From contig JACKPV010000026.1 of the NCBI GenBank assembly GCA_024233305.1, forward strand, positions 304,884-368,883: DNA of 64,000 nt, written 5' to 3'. Below are positions 7,630 to 18,982 of this stretch, one piece after another (position 1 is the first letter of the stretch; the number at the start of each line of letters is the position of its first letter). Made by a program: the position numbers and the translations under genes. The stretch comes from Verrucomicrobiales bacterium (GTDB lineage Bacteria > Verrucomicrobiota > Verrucomicrobiia > Limisphaerales > J093). Below the pieces are notes generated by a model. It ran no database searches, was not told where the DNA came from, and was given only the letters and a program-made list of their open reading frames with translations.

Positions 7630-9468
7630 GTGGCAGCCACAGGCAGGCAGCAGGGGGCGAACCTCGCGCGAGGGCGTTCAGCCCCGGTCGCTTCGTGGGT
7701 CGCTCTCGTTCTGGCATTCGCCCTGATCCGGGCGCCCCGGACGGGCCAAGCGGTCGCGGCCGGGCTTCCATCCAGCCCGGCCGGGGCGACGTCGGCGGAT
7801 GCCCTCGCAGGGAGGCCGGGCGCGTCGACGGATGGCAGGGCGAAGCCTGCTTCGCCGACCATCCTCGCGGAAACCTGGTGTGACCAGCCGACGGAGTTGG
7901 GATTCTGGTTGCTCGGGGAGTTGAACTGCGTTGCGTGCCACGCCGCCCCGGAGCCGGTGCGGCAGCGGTTGACGGTCCGTCCGGCGCCCGATTTGCGCGT
8001 CCTTGGCGGGTGGAGAACCCCGGGTCACGTTGCCCGGTATCTGGGCGCACCCCAGCGCGTGCGACCGGGCACCACGATGCCCGACCTCTTCCATGGACTC
8101 GAAGCCGGCGAGCGGGGAGGGCGCATTGCCGCTTTGGCAGCCTTGATTGAGGCAGCGCGCCGTTCCGCCTCCCCGGAGGTCCGGGTTTCTTCGGCCCTGC
8201 GGGTGGCACAAGGACGGGTGCTCTACCATCAGGTCGGCTGCATTGCCTGCCATCCGGCGTTCGACCCCGCCGCGGTGGCTTTGGGATCATCGGCGGCGAA
8301 CGGGTGGCACGGGGAGGAAGCCGCTCCCGCCGTGATCGAGGGCGTTTGGCCCGCGGTGGATCTGGGCTGGGTGGGCGACGCCTGGACGGAACAGGGGCTG
8401 GCGGCATTCCTGGAACAGCCCGAACGATTGCGCGCCGACTCCCGCATGCCCTCGCTGGGACTTACCGCGGACGAGGCACGCGCCATTGCCGCTTATCTCT
8501 TGCGCCAAACCCGCCACGTTGAGGGGACGCGCGGCAAGCCACCGGCGCCACAAGCTGCGGGGCTGATTGCCGCGGGGCGCCGCTGGTTTGCCGGGATGAA
8601 TTGTGCCGCCTGTCATCCGGGGTTGGTGGAGGGTACGAATGTGCCGGCGCCTGAACCCGCGCGCCCCCTCCCGGCGCTGCATCCCGGATCTGCCACCGGA
8701 TGCCTGGCGGAAAACCCGCCACCGGGCCGACCGGCATACGCGCTGAGCGCACGGCAACGACGGGCCTTGGTTCTGGCGCTCGAAAGCATGGCCCCCAACG
8801 CCGGGCCTCCGACGCCGGCAGAGGCGCTTCACCGGTGGCTCGCGACATTCAATTGCTTCGCGTGCCATGTCCGCGGCGAAAGGGGCGGTCCCTGGCCGGC
8901 GCAGGCCGGGTTCTTCCGCTCCCGATCCGCCGGGGATCTCGGGGATGAAGGCCGCTTTCCGCCGCGTCTCGATCAAGCGGGGGCCAAGCTGCGGCCCGAG
9001 TGGCTTGCGCGGGTCTTGCAGGAACGGCTGCGCCCGCGCCCGTATCTGGCGATCCGCATGCCGGTGTGGAGCGCGGAACGGGCGGCGCAGTTGACGAGCG
9101 TTTTCGGCGAGGTGGACCGGAATGGCGCGGAGGCGTCGGAAGCGCCGATGACGGGCCTCGATCCAGCCACCGGGGCGCGGCTGCTCGGTCCGGAGGGCTG
9201 CGGGTGCGTCACCTGCCACCGGTTGGATGGGCGGCCGGGATGGACCTTGTCAGCGATGGATCTGGCCTGGACGACGCGGCGGTTGGAGTGGTCCTGGTTC
9301 CGGCGCTACCTGGAAGATCCCTCGGCCTTGCGGCCCGGGACCCGGATGCCAAGCTTCTGGCCGGGGGGCCGGGCGGCATTGGCGGATGTGCTTGGGGGGG
9401 ACGCGCGGGCCCAGATCAGTGCGGTCTGGCGATATCTGGAGACCCGGCCGGACCCGGATCCGGATTGA
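7630..9468 (+). CDS. Exported multihaem cytochrome c (five CXXCH motifs)
   Basis: A 612-residue exported protein with five haem-binding motifs: CVACH, CIACH, CAACH, CFACH and CVTCH, spaced through the whole chain. An N-terminal hydrophobic segment (VASWVALVLAFALI) acts as export signal. The first two haem domains each carry a mono-haem cytochrome c ending (GTTMPDL, DSRMPSL), and the last ones again (AIRMPVW, GTRMPSF), consistent with several class I cytochrome domains where the Met of RMP is the sixth haem ligand. It probably transfers electrons in the periplasm. The start is a GTG at 7630: an in-frame stop at 7600 rules out a much earlier start. The next gene downstream is the membrane pyrophosphatase, 268 bases away. 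The pathway partner is not known. Confidence 0.85.
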   Translation: MAATGRQQGANLARGRSAPVASWVALVLAFALIRAPRTGQAVAAGLPSSPAGATSADALAGRPGASTDGRAKPASPTILAETWCDQPTELGFWLLGELNCVACHAAPEPVRQRLTVRPAPDLRVLGGWRTPGHVARYLGAPQRVRPGTTMPDLFHGLEAGERGGRIAALAALIEAARRSASPEVRVSSALRVAQGRVLYHQVGCIACHPAFDPAAVALGSSAANGWHGEEAAPAVIEGVWPAVDLGWVGDAWTEQGLAAFLEQPERLRADSRMPSLGLTADEARAIAAYLLRQTRHVEGTRGKPPAPQAAGLIAAGRRWFAGMNCAACHPGLVEGTNVPAPEPARPLPALHPGSATGCLAENPPPGRPAYALSARQRRALVLALESMAPNAGPPTPAEALHRWLATFNCFACHVRGERGGPWPAQAGFFRSRSAGDLGDEGRFPPRLDQAGAKLRPEWLARVLQERLRPRPYLAIRMPVWSAERAAQLTSVFGEVDRNGAEASEAPMTGLDPATGARLLGPEGCGCVTCHRLDGRPGWTLSAMDLAWTTRRLEWSWFRRYLEDPSALRPGTRMPSFWPGGRAALADVLGGDARAQISAVWRYLETRPDPDPD

Positions 9469-9736
9469 GACGGCGAATCGCTCCGATTTCGGGTTGCGGG
9501 GCAATTGCCTGATGACGGGGAGGGGCCGCCGTGCCTTGTTTTCGGCGGAGTAACGCGGGCCTCCCGCCGATGCGGTCGGGCCTGGGCCAATAACAGCTTC
9601 TTTCGCTGCTCTTCCATTTAAGTTTCGCGAATGGGCTTGACTTGGAAGAGGAGTTGTTCTACTTGCGAGGGCAGCCGCTTCGGGGCGGACTGTCCCGCGG
9701 GGGCGCTGATCGTGTCCCGCTGCGGGATGCTTAACC

Positions 9737-12229
9737 GTGACAACGCACATTATGACAAGACGCAACCTCCGAATTCTACAGTTTCTGTCGCCTCTGGCGC
9801 TGTGCCTTCTGGCGGGCAGTGCCCTGGCCAGCGAGGCGGACATCAAGATTCCGCCGCTCGATCAGGTCCGCTTTGACGGGTTGGGCGGGATCAGCGGGTC
9901 GGCGCTGATGTATCTGGGCATTCTGATCTGCGCCGTCGGGGCGGCGTTCGGAGTGGTTCAGTACCGGCAGACCAAGGCCCTGCCGGTGCACGAGAGCATG
10001 GGGCGGGTGTCGAACACCATCTGGGAAACCTGCAAAACCTACCTGTTCACCCAGGGCAAGTTCCTCGCCATCCTTTGGGCGCTGATCGCGGCCTGCATGG
10101 TCTACTATTTCGGCTTCCTCACCGAGCACACGGATGCCACCGGGGCAGCCATGAGCGGCGGGCATGTCGCCTTCAACGTCATCGTCATCCTGATTGCCTC
10201 GATCCTGGGCATTCTGGGGTCCTACGGTGTCGCTTGGTTTGGCATCCGGATCAACACCACGTCCAACTCGCGGGCGGCCTTCTCCGCGTTGCGCGGCGAT
10301 CCCCTCGCCACGCTCGGCATTCCCCTGCGCTCGGGCATGAGCGTCGGACTGCTGCTGGTGGCCGTCGAGTTGTTCTTCATGATCTGCATCCTGATGTTCC
10401 TGCCGCGGGAGCTGGTGGGACCGTGTTTCATCGGGTTCGCCATCGGGGAATCCCTCGGCGCCAGCGTGCTGCGCATCTGCGGCGGCATCTTCACCAAGAT
10501 CGCGGACATCGGCTCGGACCTGATGAAGATCGTCTTCAAGCTGCCCGAGGATGATCCGAAGAACCCCGGCGTGATCGCGGACTGCACCGGCGACAACGCG
10601 GGCGACTCGGTGGGGCCGACCGCCGACGGTTTCGAGACCTACGGCGTGACGGGTGTGGCCTTGATCGCATTTCTCGCCCTGGCGCTGGCCGCCACGCCGG
10701 CGATCACGGCGACCCTGATCATCTGGCTGTTCGCCATGCGGGCATTGATGATCGTGACCTCACTGGTGTCGTATTTTGGCAACGAAGCGCTGAGCAAGTC
10801 GATGTTCGGCGGCAAGAAGGACTTCGATTTCGAGGCGCCGTTGACCCACCTGGTGTGGATCACCTCGGCGGTGTCGATCGTGATCACTTTCATCGCGAGC
10901 AAACTCCTCCTCGGCGACTTCAAGGACGCCACGGGCACGGCCCAGCCAGCGTTGTGGTGGGTGCTGTCGGTCATCATCAGCTGCGGTACGGTCGCGGGCG
11001 CCTTGATTCCCGAGTTCACCAAAATCTTCACGAGCACGAATTCGCGGCACGTCAAGGAGGTGACCAACTGCTCGAAGCACGGCGGTGCCTCGCTGAACAT
11101 CCTGTCGGGCTTCGTGGCCGGCAACATGTCCGCCTTCTGGATGGGGTTGGTGATCATGCTCCTGATGTATGTCTCCTACTTCTTCTCGCAGAATCCCGCG
11201 CTCACCGCGATCATGCCGGCCAAGTTCGTCTTCGCCGCGCCGATCTTCGCGTTCGGTTTGGTGGCGTTCGGCTTTCTGGGGATGGGGCCGGTGACCATCG
11301 CGGTCGACAGCTACGGACCGGTGACGGACAACGCGCAGTCGGTTTACGAACTGAGCCAGATCGAGGGCAAGCCCGGCATCGCGGAGGACATCAAGAAGGC
11401 CTTCGGCTTCAATCCGGACTTCGAGAATGCGAAGTATCAGCTCGAGAAGGGCGACGGGGCCGGCAACACCTTCAAGGCGACCGCCAAGCCCGTGCTCATC
11501 GGCACGGCGGTCGTGGGCGCGACGACCATGGTGTTCGGCATCATCATCCTGCTCGAGAACATGTTCGGGGGGGTGATTCCGAAGCTGTCCATCGTGCAGC
11601 CCGAGATCATCCTCGGCCTGATCATGGGCGGGTCGGTGGTATACTGGTTCACCGGCGCCTCGACCCAGGCGGTGGTTACGGGCGCCTACCGTGCGGTGGT
11701 CTACATCAAGCAACACATGAAGCTCGACGCGAGCACCGCATCCGAGAAGGACAGCAAGGAGGTCGTGCGCATCTGCACGGTGTATGCGCAGAAGGGCATG
11801 TGGAACATCTTCATCGTGATCTTCTGCTTCGCGCTCGCGCTGCCGTTCTTCAACCCCTACTTCTTCATCGGCTACCTGATCGCCATCGCGTTCTTCGGCC
11901 TGTTCCAAGCCATCTTCATGGCGAACGCCGGCGGCGCCTGGGATAACGCGAAGAAGATCGTCGAGGTCGACCTCCGCGAGAAGGGCACCGAGCTGCACGC
12001 GGCGACGGTCGTGGGCGACACGGTGGGCGATCCGTTCAAGGACACCTCCTCGGTGGCCCTGAACCCGGTGATCAAATTCACCACCCTGTTCGGCCTGCTC
12101 GCCGTGGAGATCGCCGTGACGATGACCAACGCCGGCCTGAAGACCGCCATCGGTGGCCTCTTCTTCGTCGTCGCCCTGGTCTTCGTCTACCGCTCCTTCT
12201 ACGGCATGCGAATTCCCGAGGACAACTGA
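9737..12229 (+). CDS. hppA: Membrane-bound ion-pumping pyrophosphatase
   Basis: An 830-residue polytopic protein that hydrolyses pyrophosphate and pumps H+ (or Na+) across the membrane. Diagnostic motifs are EDDPKNPGVIADCTGDNAGD (around residues 270-290; the canonical family has DNVGDN) followed by SVGPTADGFETYG, then DSYGPVTDNAQS and DTVGDPFKDTSS. K580 in GNTFKATAK occupies the position that marks K+-independent enzymes in the general family. Several motif residues differ from the canonical versions, matching the evolutionarily divergent subfamily known from Chlorobium-like bacteria. The chain is longer than the usual 650-770 residues and has a signal-like N-terminus (ILQFLSPLALCLLAGSALAS). 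Start: GTG 9737, or ATG 9752 five codons later. A TTGACT element lies at 9637-9642. A hairpin terminator follows. Confidence 0.93.
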   Translation: MTTHIMTRRNLRILQFLSPLALCLLAGSALASEADIKIPPLDQVRFDGLGGISGSALMYLGILICAVGAAFGVVQYRQTKALPVHESMGRVSNTIWETCKTYLFTQGKFLAILWALIAACMVYYFGFLTEHTDATGAAMSGGHVAFNVIVILIASILGILGSYGVAWFGIRINTTSNSRAAFSALRGDPLATLGIPLRSGMSVGLLLVAVELFFMICILMFLPRELVGPCFIGFAIGESLGASVLRICGGIFTKIADIGSDLMKIVFKLPEDDPKNPGVIADCTGDNAGDSVGPTADGFETYGVTGVALIAFLALALAATPAITATLIIWLFAMRALMIVTSLVSYFGNEALSKSMFGGKKDFDFEAPLTHLVWITSAVSIVITFIASKLLLGDFKDATGTAQPALWWVLSVIISCGTVAGALIPEFTKIFTSTNSRHVKEVTNCSKHGGASLNILSGFVAGNMSAFWMGLVIMLLMYVSYFFSQNPALTAIMPAKFVFAAPIFAFGLVAFGFLGMGPVTIAVDSYGPVTDNAQSVYELSQIEGKPGIAEDIKKAFGFNPDFENAKYQLEKGDGAGNTFKATAKPVLIGTAVVGATTMVFGIIILLENMFGGVIPKLSIVQPEIILGLIMGGSVVYWFTGASTQAVVTGAYRAVVYIKQHMKLDASTASEKDSKEVVRICTVYAQKGMWNIFIVIFCFALALPFFNPYFFIGYLIAIAFFGLFQAIFMANAGGAWDNAKKIVEVDLREKGTELHAATVVGDTVGDPFKDTSSVALNPVIKFTTLFGLLAVEIAVTMTNAGLKTAIGGLFFVVALVFVYRSFYGMRIPEDN

Positions 12230-12269
12230 TCCTCCCCGGGCGACCGCCCGCGTATTAGCTTCGGACGTC

Positions 12270-12300
12270 AGGCCACGGGTTTTCCCGTGGCCTGCTTCTT
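12270..12300 (+). terminator. Rho-independent-type terminator after hppA
   Basis: A perfect 10-bp stem, AGGCCACGGG (12270-12279) with CCCGTGGCCT (12284-12293), TTTT loop, followed by a pyrimidine-rich tail GCTTCTTTGCTT. It lies 40 bases after the pyrophosphatase stop codon. Confidence 0.75.
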
Positions 12301-12386
12301 TGCTTGACGCGTCATCGGGCGGGAACTGCAATGGCGACGTCATCCATCGCGGTCAACGAATCATCACAAGCTCGATCTCGCACGCC

Positions 12387-13715
12387 ATGAAACAGCTCAC
12401 CCGCCGTCGTTTCCTCTCGCAAACCGCCGCTGCCGGCGCCGCGGTCACCGCCCTGCCGATCCTCGGCCAGGATGGCGAGGGCCGGTACAAGACCGCGCTG
12501 ATCGGCTGCGGTTGGTGGGGGATGAACATCCTGGGCGAGGCCATGGCTGCGGGGCGCAGCCGGGTGGTCGGTCTGTGTGACGTGGACCGGCGCCATCTCG
12601 ACGCGGCCGCCGCCGTGGTCCAGGAGAAGACCGGCGATCAACCGCGGCTGTATGGCGACTTCCGCGAGTTGCTCGCGCACGAACGCCCTGAGATCGTCAT
12701 CGTGGCCACCCCCGATCACTGGCACCCGCTCGCCACCATCGAGGCCGTCCGCCAAGGGGCGCACGTTTACGTCGAGAAACCGATCAGCCACACCATTCTC
12801 GAAGGGCGGGCGATGGTGAAGGCCGCCCGCAAGTATGGCCGGACGGTGCAGGTCGGCACGCACCGCCGCGCCTCGCCCCACAACATTTCGGGAATGGAGT
12901 TCCTGCGTTCGGGCAAAGCCGGGAAAATCGGCATGGTGCGGGCTTTCGTTCACTACGGTGGCGGTCCCGAGAAACCGCAGGCCAACGAGGAACCACCCGC
13001 CGAGCTCGATTGGAATCTCTGGTGCGGTCCGGCGCCCCTGCGGCCCTTCAATTCGCGCATCCATCCCAGGGGATTCCGGCAGTTCCTCGACTACGGCAAC
13101 GGCACCCTCGGCGACTGGGGCATTCATTGGATGGATCAGATCCTGTGGTGGACCGAGGAGCGGTATCCACGGCGCGTTTTTTCGACCGGCGGACGTCCCA
13201 TCAAGGGTCCGGCAGTGAACCTGCCCGACTACCAGACCACCGACGCCCCCGACCATCAGGTGGCGGCCTTCGAGTTCGAGTCGTTCACCGCCACCTGGGA
13301 ACACCGGCAGTTTGCCGGCAACAACGCGGAGAAGGGCGAAAGCGTGGGCTGCTACTTTTACGGCACCAAGGGCACTCTCCACATGGGGTGGAAAAGCGGT
13401 TGGACGTTCCATCCCGCGAACGGCAACGATCCCGTGTTGCACGAGGAGCCCACGCTCCACCTGCCCGACCAGCAGAACATCAAGGAACTCTGGGCGGATT
13501 TCCTCGCCGCCATCCGCGAGGAGCGGCACCCGATCTGCGACATCGAGATCGGACATCGTTCCACCACGATGAGCCTGCTCGGGATGCTCTCGCTCAAACT
13601 CGGCCGGAGCGTCGAGTGGGACGGGGAACGCGAGCGGATCGTGGGGGACGACTACGCCAACCTGCTGCTCCGCCGCGAATACCGGCCGGGCTACACCTAT
13701 CCCGACCTCGTTTGA
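12387..13715 (+). CDS. Tat-exported Gfo/Idh/MocA-family oxidoreductase
   Basis: A 442-residue protein beginning with a twin-arginine signal (LTRRRFLSQTAAAGAAVTALP), so it is exported folded with its cofactor. The mature part has a Rossmann fold (TALIGCGWWGMNILGEA) that binds NAD(P), then CDVD, TPDHWHP and the family Lys motif YVEKPISHT, followed by the C-terminal alpha/beta domain with HRRASPHNISGMEF. Family members oxidise or reduce sugars and inositols; this Tat-exported subgroup is abundant in Planctomycetes and Verrucomicrobia, and its substrate is not known. The ATG at 12387 is chosen because it places the RR motif at the N-terminus. The gene ends 10 bases from the convergent AAA ATPase gene. 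Confidence 0.93.
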   Translation: MKQLTRRRFLSQTAAAGAAVTALPILGQDGEGRYKTALIGCGWWGMNILGEAMAAGRSRVVGLCDVDRRHLDAAAAVVQEKTGDQPRLYGDFRELLAHERPEIVIVATPDHWHPLATIEAVRQGAHVYVEKPISHTILEGRAMVKAARKYGRTVQVGTHRRASPHNISGMEFLRSGKAGKIGMVRAFVHYGGGPEKPQANEEPPAELDWNLWCGPAPLRPFNSRIHPRGFRQFLDYGNGTLGDWGIHWMDQILWWTEERYPRRVFSTGGRPIKGPAVNLPDYQTTDAPDHQVAAFEFESFTATWEHRQFAGNNAEKGESVGCYFYGTKGTLHMGWKSGWTFHPANGNDPVLHEEPTLHLPDQQNIKELWADFLAAIREERHPICDIEIGHRSTTMSLLGMLSLKLGRSVEWDGERERIVGDDYANLLLRREYRPGYTYPDLV

Positions 13716-13725
13716 GCGACCCGGC

Positions 13726-15093
13726 TTACCGCAGTTTCAGGTAATCCAGGATGTCGTCGTAGACGCCGCCCTGATTCGAGTAAAGGGCGTAGTTCCGGGC
13801 CGTGGCGAACCACTCCCGGGTCGTCGGCTTCTGCTTCTTCGCCGCCGCGAGCAGATCGCGGCTGGTGAGCGGGGTCGGCGCGCCCGCCCGCATGGCCTCC
13901 CGCAGCTTCTCCTCGACGGCGAGGTCCACGACCGCCTTCAGGTCGGCGCCCGAGAATCCCTCCGTCTTCCGGCCCACCTGCGAAAAGTCCACGTCGGACT
14001 GCGGCTTTCCCTGGCACTGCAACCGCAGAATTTCGGCGCGCGCATCCGCATCGGGCGGGGGAACGAACAGGATCCGGTCAAAGCGCCCCGGCCGGCGAAA
14101 CGCGGAATCGAGATGCCACGGGGCGTTCGTCGCGCCCAGGACCAGCACGCCCTCGTTCGAGTCCCGCACGCCGTCGAGTTCCGCGAGAAACTGGTTGATC
14201 AACATTCGGCCGGCATTCTGGCGCATGTCGCTGCGGCTGGCGCCCAGGGCGTCCACTTCGTCGAAGAACAGGACGCACGGACGGTGGCGCCGGGCCTGAT
14301 CGAAGACCTCATGCAGGTTGCGTTCGCTGTTGCCGATCCACATGTCGAGGACGTCGTTGATCCCCACGGCGATGAAGCCGGCATTGATCTCGCCGGCGGT
14401 GGCGCGGGCCAGGTAGGTCTTGCCGCAGCCGGGAGGGCCGTAGAGCAGGATGCCGCCGCCGATGGGTTTGCCGTAGGCCTGGTAGAGGTCGGCGTGGGTC
14501 AACGGGTGGATGATCTTCATCCGCACCTCGTCCTTTATCGGATCCATGCCGCCGACGTCGGCGAAGGTGATGCGCGGGCGTTCGATTTCCGTTTCCACCG
14601 GAAACGGCTCGTCGTCCCAGGCCGCCCGCAACCGGCCGTCAAGCACTTCGCTGGTTTCGGGGTCGGCGTCAATTCCGAGGCGGTGCGCCAGCTCCAGATC
14701 GGCGAGCGAGGGATCCGCCTCGACGCCCCAACGGTAGGCGCGCACGGCGTTTTCGATGTCGCCCGCCTGGAACAAGAGCCGGGCGTGCAGGAGGTAGGCG
14801 GGCGGCGGTTTGCTGGCGGATTTGAGCAAATCCTCGACGATGACCAGCGCGTGGCTGCTTTTGCCCTGGGCCATGAACGCGCGGGCGAGCCCGAGTTTGA
14901 TGGCCGCGTTGTCCGGGGCCAGGGCGAGGGCCGCCTTGAACTCGGTTTCCGCGGCTTCCGCCCGCCCGGCCTCAAGCAGGGACCCGGCGAGGTGCTGCCG
15001 CAGGGGCACGTTCTCGGGCGAGATGCGGACGGCTTCGCGCAGGCTCGCCAGCGGATCCTCGGGAACATTAGCCTCGTGGTGCGATGCCGACAT
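13726..15093 (-). CDS. TPR-domain AAA+ ATPase
   Basis: A 455-residue cytoplasmic protein. Residues 1-140 are TPR repeats (for example NVPLRQHLAGSLLEAGRAEAAETEF), residues about 180-420 a classic AAA domain. Walker A is GPPGCGKT near residue 216, Walker B VLFFDEVDALG near 275, a sensor-like LGATNAPWHLD follows, then the arginine pair in SAFRRPGRFDR. The AAA domain resembles FtsH/Cdc48-type modules but has no protease domain and no second ATPase ring, so it likely remodels protein clients recognised through the TPR region. It converges on the Gfo/Idh gene and is preceded by 175 bases of non-coding DNA after the U32 operon. Confidence 0.88.
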   Translation of the reverse strand: MSASHHEANVPEDPLASLREAVRISPENVPLRQHLAGSLLEAGRAEAAETEFKAALALAPDNAAIKLGLARAFMAQGKSSHALVIVEDLLKSASKPPPAYLLHARLLFQAGDIENAVRAYRWGVEADPSLADLELAHRLGIDADPETSEVLDGRLRAAWDDEPFPVETEIERPRITFADVGGMDPIKDEVRMKIIHPLTHADLYQAYGKPIGGGILLYGPPGCGKTYLARATAGEINAGFIAVGINDVLDMWIGNSERNLHEVFDQARRHRPCVLFFDEVDALGASRSDMRQNAGRMLINQFLAELDGVRDSNEGVLVLGATNAPWHLDSAFRRPGRFDRILFVPPPDADARAEILRLQCQGKPQSDVDFSQVGRKTEGFSGADLKAVVDLAVEEKLREAMRAGAPTPLTSRDLLAAAKKQKPTTREWFATARNYALYSNQGGVYDDILDYLKLR

Positions 15094-15268
15094 GCAACGA
15101 TCAGAAGCAAAGGAGCCGGGGATGTCAAACCACCCGACGCGCCGTTGGCTTGATGGCCGGCTGGCAAGTGGCGGACGCCGAGCCCGCCTTATCCTTAAAC
15201 CTCCAGTAGCTCGTAGCCGTCGACGTACGCTCGCTCGTTTCGTCCCCCGGGCGCGGCGGGCTGCTGGA

Positions 15269-17848
<2,580 letters not shown>

Positions 17849-18982
17849 TCAGTCCTTCACCGCGGAACCGACCGCTTCGCGGAGGTTCTTGAAACCGCCC
17901 TGATCCAACCGGCGACGCAGCCCCTTCACGATCTGGCGGGGCAGGGCGGGACCTTCGTAAACGAGGCCGCTGTAGACCTGGATCAGCCGGGCGCCGGCCG
18001 TGATTTTCTCCCACGCATCGTCCGCGTTGAAGATGCCGCCCACGCCGATGATGGGCAGCCGCCCGCGGGAACAGCGGTGAAGATGGCGGACAACCTCGGT
18101 GCTGCGCGCGCGCACGGGGCGCCCGCTGAGGCCGCCGGTTTCGGCGTAGACCTCCATCACGCGGGCGTTCCGGGAGGCGGGACGGGAGGTGGTGGTGTTG
18201 GTGGCCACGAAGCCGGCGATCTTGCGGGGTTCAACCAGTTCGAGAATCTGGTCCAGCGCCTCGAACTCGAGGTCCGGCGCCACCTTGACGAGGATGGGTT
18301 TCAGCGCGCCCGCCGGTTGCGCGTTCTCGCGCGCCGCCAGCTCGCGGTTCACCTCCTGCAAGGCGGCAAGAATGGCATCGAGCGCGCCGCGATCTTGCAG
18401 CTGACGGAGGTTCGGCGTGTTCGGCGAACTCACGTTGACCACAAAGAAATCCGCCACCGCCCACAGCGCGCGCAGCGAGTTCGCGTAGTCCGCGGGCGCG
18501 TCGGCAAGCGGGGTGACCTTCGATTTGCCGAGGTTGATGCCGACGGGGTGGGCCGGCCAGCGACCGTTTTTCCGCCAGCTGGCGAGGCGGGCGGCGAAGA
18601 CGGGTGCGCCGGCGTTGTTGAAGCCCATCCGGTTGACGATGGCGCTCTCCGAAACAGCGCGGAACACGCGGGGCCGCGGGTTGCCGACCTGCGCGTGCCA
18701 GGTCACCGCGCCGAGTTCGCTGAAACCGAACCCCATCGCGGCCCACGCCGGCACCGCCGTGCCTTGCTTGTCCATGCCCGCGCCGAGCCCCACCGGATTG
18801 GGGAAATGCAGCCCGAAGACGTCCATGGGCAGCGGGGGGGCGTGCAGGAAGGTCCGCATCAGCGCGCATAACGGACGCCAACGGGACACGCGGCCAAGGG
18901 TGCGCATCGTGCGATCATGCACGTCCTCGGGATCCTGGGCGAACAGGAACGGACGGACAAAGGTGCGGTAGCCCCAGCTCAT
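17849..18982 (-). CDS. pyrD: Class 2 dihydroorotate dehydrogenase (quinone)
   Basis: A 377-residue enzyme that oxidises dihydroorotate to orotate with FMN, passing electrons to quinone at the membrane; it is the fourth step of pyrimidine synthesis. Visible signatures: N-terminal helical membrane-association segment (WGYRTFVRPFLFAQDPEDVHDRTM), GLHFPNPVGLGAGMDK, ELGAVTW, the catalytic serine loop NVSSPNTPNLRQLQ, KVAPDL, NTTTSR and the phosphate-binding GVGGIFNADDAWEKI...QVYSGLVYEGP. The start ATG (18980-18982) overlaps the cinA stop by 4 bases (ATGA), and this gene's stop codon is followed at once by the U32 start, so all three are probably made from one transcript. Confidence 0.95.
   Translation of the reverse strand: MSWGYRTFVRPFLFAQDPEDVHDRTMRTLGRVSRWRPLCALMRTFLHAPPLPMDVFGLHFPNPVGLGAGMDKQGTAVPAWAAMGFGFSELGAVTWHAQVGNPRPRVFRAVSESAIVNRMGFNNAGAPVFAARLASWRKNGRWPAHPVGINLGKSKVTPLADAPADYANSLRALWAVADFFVVNVSSPNTPNLRQLQDRGALDAILAALQEVNRELAARENAQPAGALKPILVKVAPDLEFEALDQILELVEPRKIAGFVATNTTTSRPASRNARVMEVYAETGGLSGRPVRARSTEVVRHLHRCSRGRLPIIGVGGIFNADDAWEKITAGARLIQVYSGLVYEGPALPRQIVKGLRRRLDQGGFKNLREAVGSAVKD

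Noticed and set aside
15200..15260. Possible fifth copy of the interspersed element (CTCGTAGCCGTCGACGTACG).
   Set aside because: Only the terminal CGTAGCCG-CGACGT part resembles the element; no body or second hairpin is seen.
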